A model generated the notes under the pieces. It searched no databases, was not told where the DNA came from, and worked only from the letters and a program-made list of their open reading frames with translations. Positions 54,320 to 63,802 of a stretch of DNA of 64,000 nt are shown here, piece by piece. The translations under genes were made by a program, and so were the position numbers. Position 1 is the stretch's first letter, and each line of letters begins with the position of its first letter. The stretch spans positions 1,054,001-1,118,000 of the forward strand of contig NZ_JACVFC010000001.1 in assembly GCF_014529935.1 (NCBI RefSeq). The letters are read 5' to 3'. Source of the stretch: Chitinophaga qingshengii (lineage in GTDB: Bacteria > Bacteroidota > Bacteroidia > Chitinophagales > Chitinophagaceae).

Positions 54320-55498
54320 TTACCAGTCTCCTACACTGCCATCTTTATAGAATGTCCGCTGTAACACCTCTTGTTGAAAAGGATGTTTTTTCACGGCATC
54401 TTCGTTAATCTCAATACCCAAACCCGGACGGTGATTAGGTTTTACGATCCTTCCTTTTTTCTCTACGGTAAAGCCTTCGCTTACTACTTCCTCGCGCCAT
54501 GGCACATCGTTGTGCACACTTTCACAGATAGCATAGGAAGGGGTAGCAAATCCCAATTCGATAGAAGCCGCTGTACTCACCGGTCCCTGTGGGTTGTGAG
54601 GCGCCACGGCTACACGATACGCTTCTGCCAGCGCGGCTATTCTTCTCACCTCACTCAAACCACCGCAGTGGGTAATATCAGGTTGAATCACGCTTACCGC
54701 CCGTTTTTCCAGCATTTCACGGAAGGCGCTCACGCCTACCAGTCTTTCGCCACTGGCGATCGGTGTTTTCACCGCCCGCTGTATGCGTGCAATATCTTCC
54801 ATCGTTTCCGGCCAGCAAGGTTCTTCAAAGAAATACAATCCATATGGTTCCAGCGCTTTGGCAAACTGCAGGCCCATCAGCGGACTGGGGCGCGCATGGC
54901 AATCCACCATGATATCGATATCTTCTCCTACCGCATCACGCATAGCCTTTACACAGGCTTCCGCATAACGGATAGGTTTCAAACCTTCCAGCGGCATAGT
55001 TTCCGGTACCGCCATGGATTTAAAAGCAGTGAAACCATCCTCCACAGCACGCTGCGCCAGTTCGCCGAAACGTGCGGCATCGTCCGGTCTGGTTTCATAG
55101 AAGTCTTCCATCTTACCACCACCTAAATGGCAATACAGGCGGATATAGTCTCTTACGCGGCCGCCCCATAACTCATGACAGGGAACGCCGTGTATTTTGC
55201 CCAGAATATCCCACAACGCGATATCGATACCACTGATAGCGGTGCCCCGCACGATACCGTTGCCATGCCAGAAATGCTGGCGGTACATCATCTGCCATAA
55301 ATACTCGATACGGCGCGGATCTTCACCAATCAACAGCTGGCTGATATCTTCCACCGCTCCTACCACCGCTCTCGTATGCCATTCCAGGGTAGCTTCTCCC
55401 CATCCCCACAGGCCAGGCTGATCTGTTACGATTTTAATAAAGATCCAGTTGCGCATGCGCGCGTGACAAACCTGTGTTTCTATCGCCGTTATCTTCAT
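54320..55498 (-). CDS. Enolase-superfamily sugar-acid dehydratase (D-galactonate dehydratase-like)
   Basis: The 392-residue enzyme is of the mandelate racemase/muconate lactonising fold. A capping domain ([33 protein letters not shown]) is followed by the barrel with metal ligands in MVDCHARPS (Asp, with the DxH seen in DgoD), FFEEPCWPE (Glu), IASGERLVG (Glu), DITHCGG (Asp) and APHNPQGP (His). This set matches acid-sugar dehydratases such as DgoD, which makes 2-keto-3-deoxy-galactonate. The true substrate is not fixed. Its first codon overlaps the aminotransferase stop by 4 bases. Confidence 0.9.
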   Translation of the reverse strand: MKITAIETQVCHARMRNWIFIKIVTDQPGLWGWGEATLEWHTRAVVGAVEDISQLLIGEDPRRIEYLWQMMYRQHFWHGNGIVRGTAISGIDIALWDILGKIHGVPCHELWGGRVRDYIRLYCHLGGGKMEDFYETRPDDAARFGELAQRAVEDGFTAFKSMAVPETMPLEGLKPIRYAEACVKAMRDAVGEDIDIMVDCHARPSPLMGLQFAKALEPYGLYFFEEPCWPETMEDIARIQRAVKTPIASGERLVGVSAFREMLEKRAVSVIQPDITHCGGLSEVRRIAALAEAYRVAVAPHNPQGPVSTAASIELGFATPSYAICESVHNDVPWREEVVSEGFTVEKKGRIVKPNHRPGLGIEINEDAVKKHPFQQEVLQRTFYKDGSVGDW

Positions 55499-56817
55499 AG
55501 CGCTGATAATATTGATTTGGTTTTTTCTAATGTTTCTTCAATGTCTTTGGTCGTATGGGCATATGAAATACTACCTTGTTTGATTGGTAACGGGAAGTTA
55601 AAGATTCCTTTTTCAATCAGCTTCAAACGGTATGCTTTATCAAACGCAAAATCATGGTGTTTCAATATATCATGATAATCCACCGGCATATGATCCATAA
55701 AATACACACAAAAAGCGGAACCTTGACGGGCCACATAAAAAGGCCGGCCGGATGCGCTGAAAACATCTTTCAAACCATCTTCCAGCAGCTGTCCCAGCGC
55801 GTTTACATGATCATATACCTTAAATTCAGAAGAAGCTAATTTTCGTACGGTGGCAATGGCGGCTGCCGTTGTCATCGGATGTGCGTTGAAAGTACCGGCG
55901 ATCAGTACTTTTTTACTTTTCTCAGGATGAATAAAATAACCCATGTATTTTTTCTTTCCTGCAATAACACCCACCGGATAACCATTCGCCACGGCCTTAC
56001 CGAAAGTACTGAGGTCCGGCGTAACGCCACACAACTGCTGATACCCGCCCAATGCATGACGGAAACCTGTTTTCACCTCATCGAAGATCAGCAGGAAACC
56101 ATGTTCATCTGCCAGCCTGCGCAGTCCTTCCAGGTAGCCGGGTTGCGGTTTCACGATACCGATATTCTGTAAGACAGGCTCCAGCAAAATACCTGCTACC
56201 GGGTAACGTTGCAGGATATACTCCACTGAAGCGAGGTCGTTATAATTGATCACATGTACCAGGGAAGAATGTTCTTCCGGAATGCCGGCAGAAAGGGAAT
56301 CAAACGGATATTCACCCGGACTTACCCGCTCTCCCACATCTGCGAGGCTGCTGATAACGTTGCAGGCAACATCGTTGTGCCAGCCGTTATATCCACCCTG
56401 CATGACGATAATATGTTTTTTACCGGTAACGGCACGGGCTATACGAATAGCATGATAGGTAGCTTCAGAACCGGTGGTAGTGATTTCGATGCTTTCCGCG
56501 GACGGTACACTGTTGCAGAAAAGTTCAGCAAACTCACCCTCCAGATTGGTAGGTCCGGCGCCCATTAACAGCGTTTCCTGGTCCAATGCGGCACGTACGG
56601 CCTTGTTTACATCGGGGTCGTTATGCCCCAGGAAAGACGCCGCAAAACCGGCCTGGTAATCGATGTATTCATTTCCTTCGAGGTCTTTTACCCGGCTGCC
56701 TTGTCCGCTAACAAAACAAATATTGGGATCTGACTTACGGTTCAGCGATACCACCCCACCGGGTATCCATTGTTCATTGCTCTTTAAAAGCGAGGATGAT
56801 TTGGGCCATGCGTTCAT
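55495..56817 (-). CDS. Class III PLP aminotransferase (glutamate-1-semialdehyde aminomutase-like)
   Basis: In this 440-residue PLP enzyme the blocks are [64 protein letters not shown] (Asp binds the PLP nitrogen) and [17 protein letters not shown] (Lys in FGKAVANG). The order and wording fit the glutamate-1-semialdehyde 2,1-aminomutase group, but the sugar-operon setting argues for amino transfer to or from a keto sugar or amino-acid derivative. It sits 38 bases after the beta-helix gene and overlaps the dehydratase start by 4 bases. Confidence 0.9.
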   Translation of the reverse strand: MNAWPKSSSLLKSNEQWIPGGVVSLNRKSDPNICFVSGQGSRVKDLEGNEYIDYQAGFAASFLGHNDPDVNKAVRAALDQETLLMGAGPTNLEGEFAELFCNSVPSAESIEITTTGSEATYHAIRIARAVTGKKHIIVMQGGYNGWHNDVACNVISSLADVGERVSPGEYPFDSLSAGIPEEHSSLVHVINYNDLASVEYILQRYPVAGILLEPVLQNIGIVKPQPGYLEGLRRLADEHGFLLIFDEVKTGFRHALGGYQQLCGVTPDLSTFGKAVANGYPVGVIAGKKKYMGYFIHPEKSKKVLIAGTFNAHPMTTAAAIATVRKLASSEFKVYDHVNALGQLLEDGLKDVFSASGRPFYVARQGSAFCVYFMDHMPVDYHDILKHHDFAFDKAYRLKLIEKGIFNFPLPIKQGSISYAHTTKDIEETLEKTKSILSAL

Positions 56818-56855
56818 AATAGCGATGCTGTTAAAATTTTATGTAAAAATCTCAC

Positions 56856-58106
56856 CTATTCCCTGGTTCCGATGGACACCCCGTTAATACGGCTGTTTTT
56901 AATGACCGCACCGGCAGCTTGCAACAATAGGTTGCCTTTTATTTGCTGATGCCGGATGTCTACCTGGTTTATGTTGAGAGAATCGATAACAGTGTGTTGA
57001 TCAAATGAAAACTGAGGATTGGCATAACGGCGCTCATCGCGGCTTACCTGGCCGATGTCCAGCCGGTCAATGATCGATTGTTTCACGCAGATAATGCCGT
57101 ATTCCGTGGGGAACCACGCCTGTGTGGAACGGCCATATACATTGGCGCCCGACACATCTTTCACCCGTACGTTGGAGAAATAACCGGTCTTATCAAAAAG
57201 TCCGTAAAACAGGACAGACGCCATAGCGGTGTTACCATGCACTTTTTCAATGGTGATATCGCTCACCTTCCTGTTTTCAAACGTATAAAAAGCCACTCCT
57301 TTCAGCGTGGGAATAGAATCGTATATACTCTCAGGATTTATATTACGTACGGTTACATCCCGGTAATCGACCGCAGGGAAAGCGGCCATTTTGCCCTGGA
57401 AACACGCGCCGCCAGCGGCGAAAGCGATCATATCATCGTTGGTGAATCCGGAGATATTTTCGATGAGTACGTGGTTGCCACCACCGGTGACACCGTCGCC
57501 GTTTTGTCCGAGGGCACTGGTGCGTTGCGCATCTTTAAAAGGGTTCTGCTGAAAACGTACATCATGTATATGCACGGTATCACATTCCATATAGGCGATA
57601 CCCCAGCTCCGGGTACTGTCTATTTGCAGGTTTCCCACTTCGAGTTGCCGTACTTTATAGAAAAACATACCGAAACAAAAGGCGGAACTATCAACCGTAC
57701 TGCGAAGCGTACGTGTCTGCGTCCAGCCGTTGCCGTTCCATTTACCACCGGTGACTTTAATATGTACGTTACCGTTTACCTGGTCTTCGTTTTGTAACAG
57801 GTACTGATTACAGGAAGGCTTCAGTTCAATATAGGCATCGGGACTGGCCTCCAGCGTAAAATAAGAAGGCAGTTTGATGGGCTGCGCGATCAGATAGTGC
57901 CCCTTAGGAATGAATATCTTGCGTGTTCCATTCTTTTGGGCCTTTACAATTGCTCGCCGGAAAGCTTTGCTGTCGTCTGTTTTACCATCCGCCAGGGCAC
58001 CATGAGCGCGCACATTGGTCACATGCTGGGCACGGGACATCATACTGCAAAATATCATTATGCCGCATAGTATGATTCGTTTAACTGTTTCTTTGCTGTA
58101 TAACAT
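56856..58106 (-). CDS. Exported pectate-lyase/GH28-like beta-helix protein
   Basis: The 416-residue protein has a signal peptide (to about residue 26, IMIFCSMMSRAQ). It then has the pectate-lyase superfamily start NVRAHGALADGKTDDSKAFRRAI and a long right-handed beta-helix with successive strand motifs. The block NGDGVTGGGNHVLIENISGFTNDDMIAF matches the place of the GH28 polygalacturonase acidic residues (NxD and DD). It is likely a periplasmic glycosidase or lyase cutting the oligosaccharide imported by the adjacent SusCD. Whether it is a hydrolase or lyase cannot be told. Confidence 0.82.
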   Translation of the reverse strand: MLYSKETVKRIILCGIMIFCSMMSRAQHVTNVRAHGALADGKTDDSKAFRRAIVKAQKNGTRKIFIPKGHYLIAQPIKLPSYFTLEASPDAYIELKPSCNQYLLQNEDQVNGNVHIKVTGGKWNGNGWTQTRTLRSTVDSSAFCFGMFFYKVRQLEVGNLQIDSTRSWGIAYMECDTVHIHDVRFQQNPFKDAQRTSALGQNGDGVTGGGNHVLIENISGFTNDDMIAFAAGGACFQGKMAAFPAVDYRDVTVRNINPESIYDSIPTLKGVAFYTFENRKVSDITIEKVHGNTAMASVLFYGLFDKTGYFSNVRVKDVSGANVYGRSTQAWFPTEYGIICVKQSIIDRLDIGQVSRDERRYANPQFSFDQHTVIDSLNINQVDIRHQQIKGNLLLQAAGAVIKNSRINGVSIGTRE

Positions 58107-58140
58107 CCTGTACGGTTGAGCGTATGATTGGTATTTGATT

Positions 58141-59607
58141 TTAATAGCCGTCGTTTTGTTTTAACACACCGGGTGTATATTGATCGATTTGCCGTTGTGG
58201 TACCGGAAAAACCGCCATGTTGGCTTTGGGCACGAGGGTTACTTTAGTAGCAGTGCTGGTAGCCGGATTGTAATCCCTTTCTTCGCTGGTCATCACGGTC
58301 ATAAAACGACCGGTACGTACCAGGTCGGGCCAGCGTTCATTTTCGTAGGCCAGTTCCAGTTGTCTTTCCAGTAACAGGATGTCCAGGAAACTGTCTGCAT
58401 TGGCGATATCAGCAGCGGTATAATCGTGAGTAGCGTCCCCGAAAGCCCGCTCCCGCACTGCATTCAGCTGTATCAGGGCATTGGCTTTATCGCCGGTATT
58501 GTACAACGCTTCTGCATAGAGCAGGAGCACATCAGCCAGGCGTAACACCGGCAGGTCCTGCCCGGAAGTGGCGCCGGTAAATTTGGTAGCATATTTTTTC
58601 ACGTAAGGGCCCCATGCAGGCGGATCATTGGGAGAGGTAGCCTTTACCACATAATCGGAAATAGTGGATGCTTTACGGCTATCACCGGCGATGTATTTTT
58701 TATTGAGGCTCCAGGAAGGAAAAGCATACTGGTTACCTGATCCCACGATACCGGCAATACCGCCTATAGGCGCAAAGTCAATACCCAGGGAGTGCCCGTT
58801 GGCGCCATCGGTATATTTGATTCCAAGGATGATCTCTTTATTGTCTTCTGAAGCCAGGCTCCACAAGGTGGCGAAGCTGGGTTCCAGCTGGTAACCGAAA
58901 TCGCGGACTGCTTTTTCCAGGTAGGTTTTGGCATTTGCCCAGTCTTTACGGTAGATATATACTTTACCCAGCAGCGCCGTGGCGGCGCCTTTGCTGGCAC
59001 GGCCGCGAACAGCGGTACCCGGCGCTGGTAACAGGTCAATGGCGTCTTTCAGGTCGGATATAATCAGCTCATAAATCTTGTCGGCCGATTCCCGCGGCAT
59101 ATTTTTCGCTTCGCTGATGGTAGGTGTTTTAGTCACCATTGGCACACCACCATATAATTTCACCAGGTCGAAATAAAACAAAGCACGCATGAATTTAGCT
59201 TCACCGGTGAATTGTTCCTTTTTGCCGGAGGCATAATCAGTCGGACGGTCAATGTTCTCCAGCACCGCGTTAGCGCGGCCGATACCATAAAAACATTTTT
59301 CCCAGAAATCGGCTACGGCGGTATTATCAGCGTTCACCGTCAGGTAATCCAGGTCGTTTACGCCAGGCATAGCGGTCCCCATGTACAGGTTATCGCCAGG
59401 CATTTCCATCAGCAGGTAGTCTTTCGGTTTACGGTCCTGCATACTGCTGTACACGCCGATGACTGCCTGGTCCATATCGTTGGACGTTTTATAAAAATTG
59501 TTGGTGGTCAGGGAAGAATCCGGCGTCATATTCAGCAGGCTGTTGGTACAGCTGCTACCTGCAAGCGCCAGGAGTATCACCGGTATATAAAGTTTGTTCT
59601 TTTTCAT
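58141..59607 (-). CDS. RagB/SusD nutrient-binding lipoprotein, locus 3
   Basis: The 488-residue lipoprotein has a signal MKKNKLYIPVILLALAGSSC with Cys20. The RagB/SusD family blocks are YKTSNDMDQAVIGVYSSMQD, FTGEAKFMRALFYFDLVKLYGGVPMV, KGAATALLGKVYIYRKDWANAK and VLRLADVLLLYAEALYNTGD. The C-terminal part reads LERQLELAYENERWPDLVRTGRF and ends PQRQIDQYTPGVLKQNDGY. It starts 18 bases after susC and works as its lid. Confidence 0.96.
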   Translation of the reverse strand: MKKNKLYIPVILLALAGSSCTNSLLNMTPDSSLTTNNFYKTSNDMDQAVIGVYSSMQDRKPKDYLLMEMPGDNLYMGTAMPGVNDLDYLTVNADNTAVADFWEKCFYGIGRANAVLENIDRPTDYASGKKEQFTGEAKFMRALFYFDLVKLYGGVPMVTKTPTISEAKNMPRESADKIYELIISDLKDAIDLLPAPGTAVRGRASKGAATALLGKVYIYRKDWANAKTYLEKAVRDFGYQLEPSFATLWSLASEDNKEIILGIKYTDGANGHSLGIDFAPIGGIAGIVGSGNQYAFPSWSLNKKYIAGDSRKASTISDYVVKATSPNDPPAWGPYVKKYATKFTGATSGQDLPVLRLADVLLLYAEALYNTGDKANALIQLNAVRERAFGDATHDYTAADIANADSFLDILLLERQLELAYENERWPDLVRTGRFMTVMTSEERDYNPATSTATKVTLVPKANMAVFPVPQRQIDQYTPGVLKQNDGY

Positions 59608-59625
59608 GGAATACGCTTTTGTCGG

Positions 59626-62600
59626 TTAGAAGTTAAAATTGAATCCCAGTGCGTAGATACGGCTAAGGGGTTCCGCACCATAGTTAGCGCCCGGCATGCT
59701 GGCTACGCCGTTCACCTCTCCTTTCGTATAACCTTCGGGGTTATATCCATGAAATTCTTTTTTGGTGAAGATGAACAGGTTGCTGGCAGAAAGGTATACC
59801 CGGAAGTTAGTCACCCGTAGTTTGCGGATCAACGTTTCAGGTAGGGTATACCCCAGGTTTACGTTACGAATAGCGAGGAAGGAGGCGTCTTCTATATAAG
59901 CGTCAGACATAGTCTGGAATCCCAAAGTATTGAGCGCGCTGGCAGGCACCTTGCCATTACCGGGATCGGAGGCAGACCACCACTGATTCTCTACCAGTGA
60001 GCGGCGCATAGCGCCCAGCAGGGAACCCTGGTAGAACTGGTTTTCATAGTTGTACATTTTAGCTCCCAGTGATGCCTGCATCGCGATGCTCAGATCAAAA
60101 TTATTGTAAGAGAAATTGTTCACCATTCCAAGGATGGCCTTCGGCTGGAAGTTGCCCAGCAGCTGTTTATCGTTGGCATCAATTTTTTTGTCGCCGTTGG
60201 TATCTTCGAATTTGGGGTTACCCGGGCGGGAACCGGCGATACCCGGATTAGCAGCGATATCCGCGGCATTCTGGTAGATACCGGTGATTTTGTAACCGTA
60301 GTAGGAGAACATCGGTTCACCTACGCGGAGTATCCAGTTCATATTGGAAGAAGGGTCTGCCACGATCACGTTGTTCACACCGCCCAGGTCTTCAACTGTA
60401 TTTTTGTTACGGGAATAGTTAAACGAAGTTTGCCAGTTGAACTTACCCACAATATTGCGGGTATTGATTTCAAATTCTATCCCGCGGTTACGGATTTCGC
60501 CAATGTTGGTCATGGTGTTGTTGAAACCAGTGGTAGCCGGCACCGGCATGCTGTACAGCAAATCGTAGGTACGTTTGTCGTAGTAATCAAACACGATGTT
60601 GATACGGTTGTCGAGCACAGACAGTTCAGCGCCCAGATCTATACCTTTGGTTTTTTCCCAGCCCAGCTGGCTGTTGGCATAGCTGACAGGCGCCTGACCT
60701 TTGGTAACCACGTTACCCGGTGAATAGAAAGTATTGCCCATCAGACCGAGGTATTGAAAGTCGCCGATATTGAAGTTACCCGTTACACCCCAGCTGGCAC
60801 GCAGTTTCAGGTCGCTGACAGGTTTGAAGTCTTTCAGGAAGGATTCCTGTTTCACCCGCCAGGCGGCGGACAGGGAGGGGAAATAACCCCAACGGTTATC
60901 CGGACCAAAGCGGGAACTGGCGTCTGTACGGATAGAAGCAGACAACAGGTATTTATCTTTATAACCGTAGTTCACACGGGTGAAGTAGGAAATAAGGCCC
61001 CATTTACTTTTAAGTGTGTTGCTGTTGGGCGCCAGGGTAGCGTTGCCCATCGTATGTACGATATCGTTATTGTAACTGCCGGCAACCGCGTAGAGGTTTA
61101 CCGATTTGCTGTCATTGCGCTGATAGGAAGCACCGGCAATGGCTGACAGATCGTGACCACCTTTAAAAGTAGTGTTGTAGCTCAACACGTTTTCATTGAG
61201 CACATTGATATTGTTACTGGTAATATCGGTACCGGAGTTTTTAGCGGCGCTGGTAGCCCAGGAAGCCTGGAACTCGTCGCGGTTGCTGAAGTCCATGGTA
61301 GTACCGACAGAGGAACGGAAGCTCAGTCCTTTTGCCAGGTTTAATTTCAGATAGGCTTCACCGATATTGCTAAAGCTGCTGCCGTAATATTCAGAGCCCT
61401 GTAAGGTAGCCATTGGATTTACCTGCCCGGTTACCACGGCGCCCCAGTAGTCGCGCGCAGTGGGATAGGTACCATTAGCCCGCTGTACTTCTACAAAAGA
61501 AGGGTATTTGGAATAGTTAGGAATTTCGGAAGGGTTGTAGCGGCGTTTGGAATAAGAGGGACTGAGCATAAATCCGACGCTTACTACTTTACTGGCCTGT
61601 ACGTCTACATTAGCACGGATACCATAGGTTTTAAACCAGGTGTTGGTCATCGTGCCTTGTTCATCCTTATAGGTCGCCGCCACATAGTAGGTAGCTTTAT
61701 CCGTGCCGCCGCTGGCGGAGATGTTATAGCTCTGAATCGGCGCGGTACGCATTACAGCATCCTGCCAGACAACATGACCGGTTTTCAGCACATCGCTAAC
61801 CTGGTAGGCAGCGGGTCTTCTGGCATCACCCCATACCGGCAGGGTTACATCGCCGTTTACCCAGGCATATTCCCGGTTCTGGTATTTTACCGCGTAGTTG
61901 TAATAATCATCGCCGGTGAGCCAGTCGTTGTGAACGATGGCTTTACCCAGACCGGCATAACCGTTGAAGTTAAACTTCGGTTTACCGGCTACCCCTTTTT
62001 TCATGGTAACGAGGATAACGCCGCCGGCTGCACGGGAACCGTAGATCGCAGCAGAGGAAGCGTCTTTCAGCACTTCTACCGACTGTACATCGTTCATGTT
62101 GATCATACCAAGGTTACCGCCGGGAATGCCGTCGATCACGATCAGCGGATCGTTGCCGGCGCTGATAGAGCCGATACCACGGATGCGGATGGTGGGGGCC
62201 GATCCTACCTGGCCGCGTGACTGGGAGATGTTTACCCCTGCCATACGACCTACCAGTGCGGCTTCCGGCCGGCCTGCCGGCATCTGGTCCAGTATTTTAT
62301 TTTCCACTTTTGCCACGGAGGCGGTCACGGAACTTTTCTTTACAGCGCCATAGCCGATGACTACCGTTTCATTCAGGGTAGTTTTATTTGGTGAGAGGGA
62401 GATAAAAATGTTGTTACGATTGCCTATCGCCGTTTCTTTTTTGTCATAACCGATGTAGGTGAAGGAGAGCACATCTCCACTGGCAGCACGGATCGTGAAG
62501 TGACCTTCGGCGTTGGTAGAAGCGCCGGTTTGTGTGCCTTTGATAAATACCGTAACGCCCGGAAGCGCGGCCTGCGTAGCACTGTCCAGCACAGTCCCCT

Positions 62601-62700
62601 TGATTTCCCTGACCTCCTGTGCTATCAGCTTTTGTGGTTTGCAAAGACCTGCGACGAGCGCCAGCAGGGTTGCAAATAGGTAAAGGTGTGTTCCTTTCAT
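59626..62700 (-). CDS. SusC/RagA TonB-dependent outer-membrane transporter, locus 3
   Basis: This 1024-residue transporter has a signal peptide (to about 27) and a carboxypeptidase-like domain (IKGTVLDSATQAALPGVTVF, about 33-105). The TonB box region is ETVVIGYGAVKKSSVT. The plug has PLIVIDGIPGGNLG and SVEVLKDASSAAIYGSRAAGG, followed by the barrel. Unlike the SusC proteins at 2990 and 15261 it has no STN domain, which fits the absence of a sigma/FecR pair and control by the GntR regulator at 63069. It is the first gene of an eight-gene operon down to 50606. Confidence 0.96.
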   Translation of the reverse strand: MKGTHLYLFATLLALVAGLCKPQKLIAQEVREIKGTVLDSATQAALPGVTVFIKGTQTGASTNAEGHFTIRAASGDVLSFTYIGYDKKETAIGNRNNIFISLSPNKTTLNETVVIGYGAVKKSSVTASVAKVENKILDQMPAGRPEAALVGRMAGVNISQSRGQVGSAPTIRIRGIGSISAGNDPLIVIDGIPGGNLGMINMNDVQSVEVLKDASSAAIYGSRAAGGVILVTMKKGVAGKPKFNFNGYAGLGKAIVHNDWLTGDDYYNYAVKYQNREYAWVNGDVTLPVWGDARRPAAYQVSDVLKTGHVVWQDAVMRTAPIQSYNISASGGTDKATYYVAATYKDEQGTMTNTWFKTYGIRANVDVQASKVVSVGFMLSPSYSKRRYNPSEIPNYSKYPSFVEVQRANGTYPTARDYWGAVVTGQVNPMATLQGSEYYGSSFSNIGEAYLKLNLAKGLSFRSSVGTTMDFSNRDEFQASWATSAAKNSGTDITSNNINVLNENVLSYNTTFKGGHDLSAIAGASYQRNDSKSVNLYAVAGSYNNDIVHTMGNATLAPNSNTLKSKWGLISYFTRVNYGYKDKYLLSASIRTDASSRFGPDNRWGYFPSLSAAWRVKQESFLKDFKPVSDLKLRASWGVTGNFNIGDFQYLGLMGNTFYSPGNVVTKGQAPVSYANSQLGWEKTKGIDLGAELSVLDNRINIVFDYYDKRTYDLLYSMPVPATTGFNNTMTNIGEIRNRGIEFEINTRNIVGKFNWQTSFNYSRNKNTVEDLGGVNNVIVADPSSNMNWILRVGEPMFSYYGYKITGIYQNAADIAANPGIAGSRPGNPKFEDTNGDKKIDANDKQLLGNFQPKAILGMVNNFSYNNFDLSIAMQASLGAKMYNYENQFYQGSLLGAMRRSLVENQWWSASDPGNGKVPASALNTLGFQTMSDAYIEDASFLAIRNVNLGYTLPETLIRKLRVTNFRVYLSASNLFIFTKKEFHGYNPEGYTKGEVNGVASMPGANYGAEPLSRIYALGFNFNF

Positions 62701-62972
62701 AATTCTGGTTAGATAAAATGTTAGATAATCCCGCGCGCATGGCTGGCATGCACCGGTGCTGTTGACATATCACCTGCCGGATACAGATTTAAAAAGCAGG
62801 ATGAGTTTTTCGCGTTTCATTCACCGCTCACTGCCCTGCTGATGGCAAGAACACATGTCGGCATTACAGGTTGATAATACGGGCGCGACTACACGCTGCG
62901 CTGGCACCGCCCGCAAGTTTCACATAACGTTAGCTTTGGTACCGACCAGGAATAGTCAGTCGCTCGCTACTC

Positions 62973-63003
62973 TGTTTACAAATATATTCAAATTTTGTAA
63001 ACA
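62973..63003. promoter_or_regulatory. GntR operator pair over the susC (locus 3) promoter
   Basis: TGTTTACAAA (62973-62982) and TTTGTAAACA (62994-63003) are a perfect 10-base inverted repeat with an 11-base centre. Read leftward, the -7 box TATATTTG (62986-62979) runs into the TAAACA of the first arm, so regulator binding would cover the promoter. The same GTAAAC half-site occurs twice at the same 23-base spacing before the GntR gene (63718 and 63741). The rest of the 368-base gap (62701-63068) appears to be a susC leader of about 270 bases without a gene. Confidence 0.55.
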
Positions 63004-63068
63004 AAAAAATATTTGCGAAAAATTGAAAAGAGGGGGAAATATGGAGATGCTATCTGTCAGGAAGGGGG

Positions 63069-63707
63069 TTACTCTACTTCCAGGGTAGTTACTTCTCCCC
63101 GCAGCAAATGCTTTACCAGTGCTTCTTCCGCCTTTTTAATGTCTTTATTTTTCAGGGCTTGCAGAATAGTACGGTGTTCTTCGTCGGTTTGCTCATAGTC
63201 ATCCATCTGTACCAGCATTTTGCCCAGCTTCATATGAAACAGGGGAATATTGCTGGACTGGTACATCTCCATCAGTTTGGCATTACCTGCCAGGGAAATG
63301 AGGGTTTCGTGGAATTTCATATCGGCTTCGCAGGCGCCGCCCATGTAGCCGCTTTTCACCATATTGGAAAAATCGTCACAGATCTTCTCCAGGGAAGCGA
63401 TTTCGGGCTTACCGATTTTCTGGATAGCGATGCGGATAGCACCCAGCTCCAACAGCTCACGCAGTTCCCGTATCTGGCGGATATCTTCGGCTGTCATGGA
63501 CTTTACGAAGTAACCACCCTTCTCTCCAAACACTACCAGGTTCTCACCCAACAACCTTGTCAGCGCTTCGCGGACTGCCATACGGCTTACTTCCGTCTTC
63601 TTGGCCCATACATCTTCTTTCAGGCGCATGCCAGGCACCAATTGATTGGAAAGTATCTTACGACGCAGCTCTACATACACTTTATTGGCTAATGAATCTG
63701 TCTTCAT
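63069..63707 (-). CDS. GntR-family regulator, FadR/FCD subfamily
   Basis: The 212-residue regulator has an N-terminal winged helix (LANKVYVELRRKILSNQLVPGMRLKEDVWAKKTEVSRMAVREALTRL, about 5-52; MAVREALTRL is the family recognition helix). The FCD sensor domain spans about 75-205, with the metal/ligand residues in ACEADMKFHETLI and DEEHRTILQAL (Asp and His). FCD members commonly sense organic acids or hexuronic/hexonic acids, which fits the galactonate-dehydratase-like enzyme in the operon downstream. It is transcribed separately in the same direction as that operon, 368 bases upstream. Confidence 0.93.
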   Translation of the reverse strand: MKTDSLANKVYVELRRKILSNQLVPGMRLKEDVWAKKTEVSRMAVREALTRLLGENLVVFGEKGGYFVKSMTAEDIRQIRELRELLELGAIRIAIQKIGKPEIASLEKICDDFSNMVKSGYMGGACEADMKFHETLISLAGNAKLMEMYQSSNIPLFHMKLGKMLVQMDDYEQTDEEHRTILQALKNKDIKKAEEALVKHLLRGEVTTLEVE

Positions 63708-63717
63708 AGTAAATAAT

Positions 63718-63746
63718 GTAAACGAAATATTTATTCAAAAGTAAAC
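63718..63746. promoter_or_regulatory. Candidate GntR autoregulatory half-sites
   Basis: GTAAAC occurs at 63718-63723 and 63741-63746, directly repeated 23 bases apart just before the GntR start codon. The spacing equals that of the half-sites at the susC promoter, so the regulator may control its own gene. Confidence 0.4.
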
Positions 63747-63802
63747 AATTTTGGGATAGCTATATGGGTTTAGCAGTTACCGCTCCCAAAATTTACAAAA
63801 AA

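Noticed and set aside
57078..57797. 239-codon rightward frame inside the beta-helix gene
   Set aside because: Shadow of a gene with a signal peptide and pectate-lyase superfamily motifs.
62855..63088. 77-codon rightward frame in the locus 3 promoter region
   Set aside because: It covers the GntR operator sites and runs into the GntR gene's 3' end; no motif or start signal.
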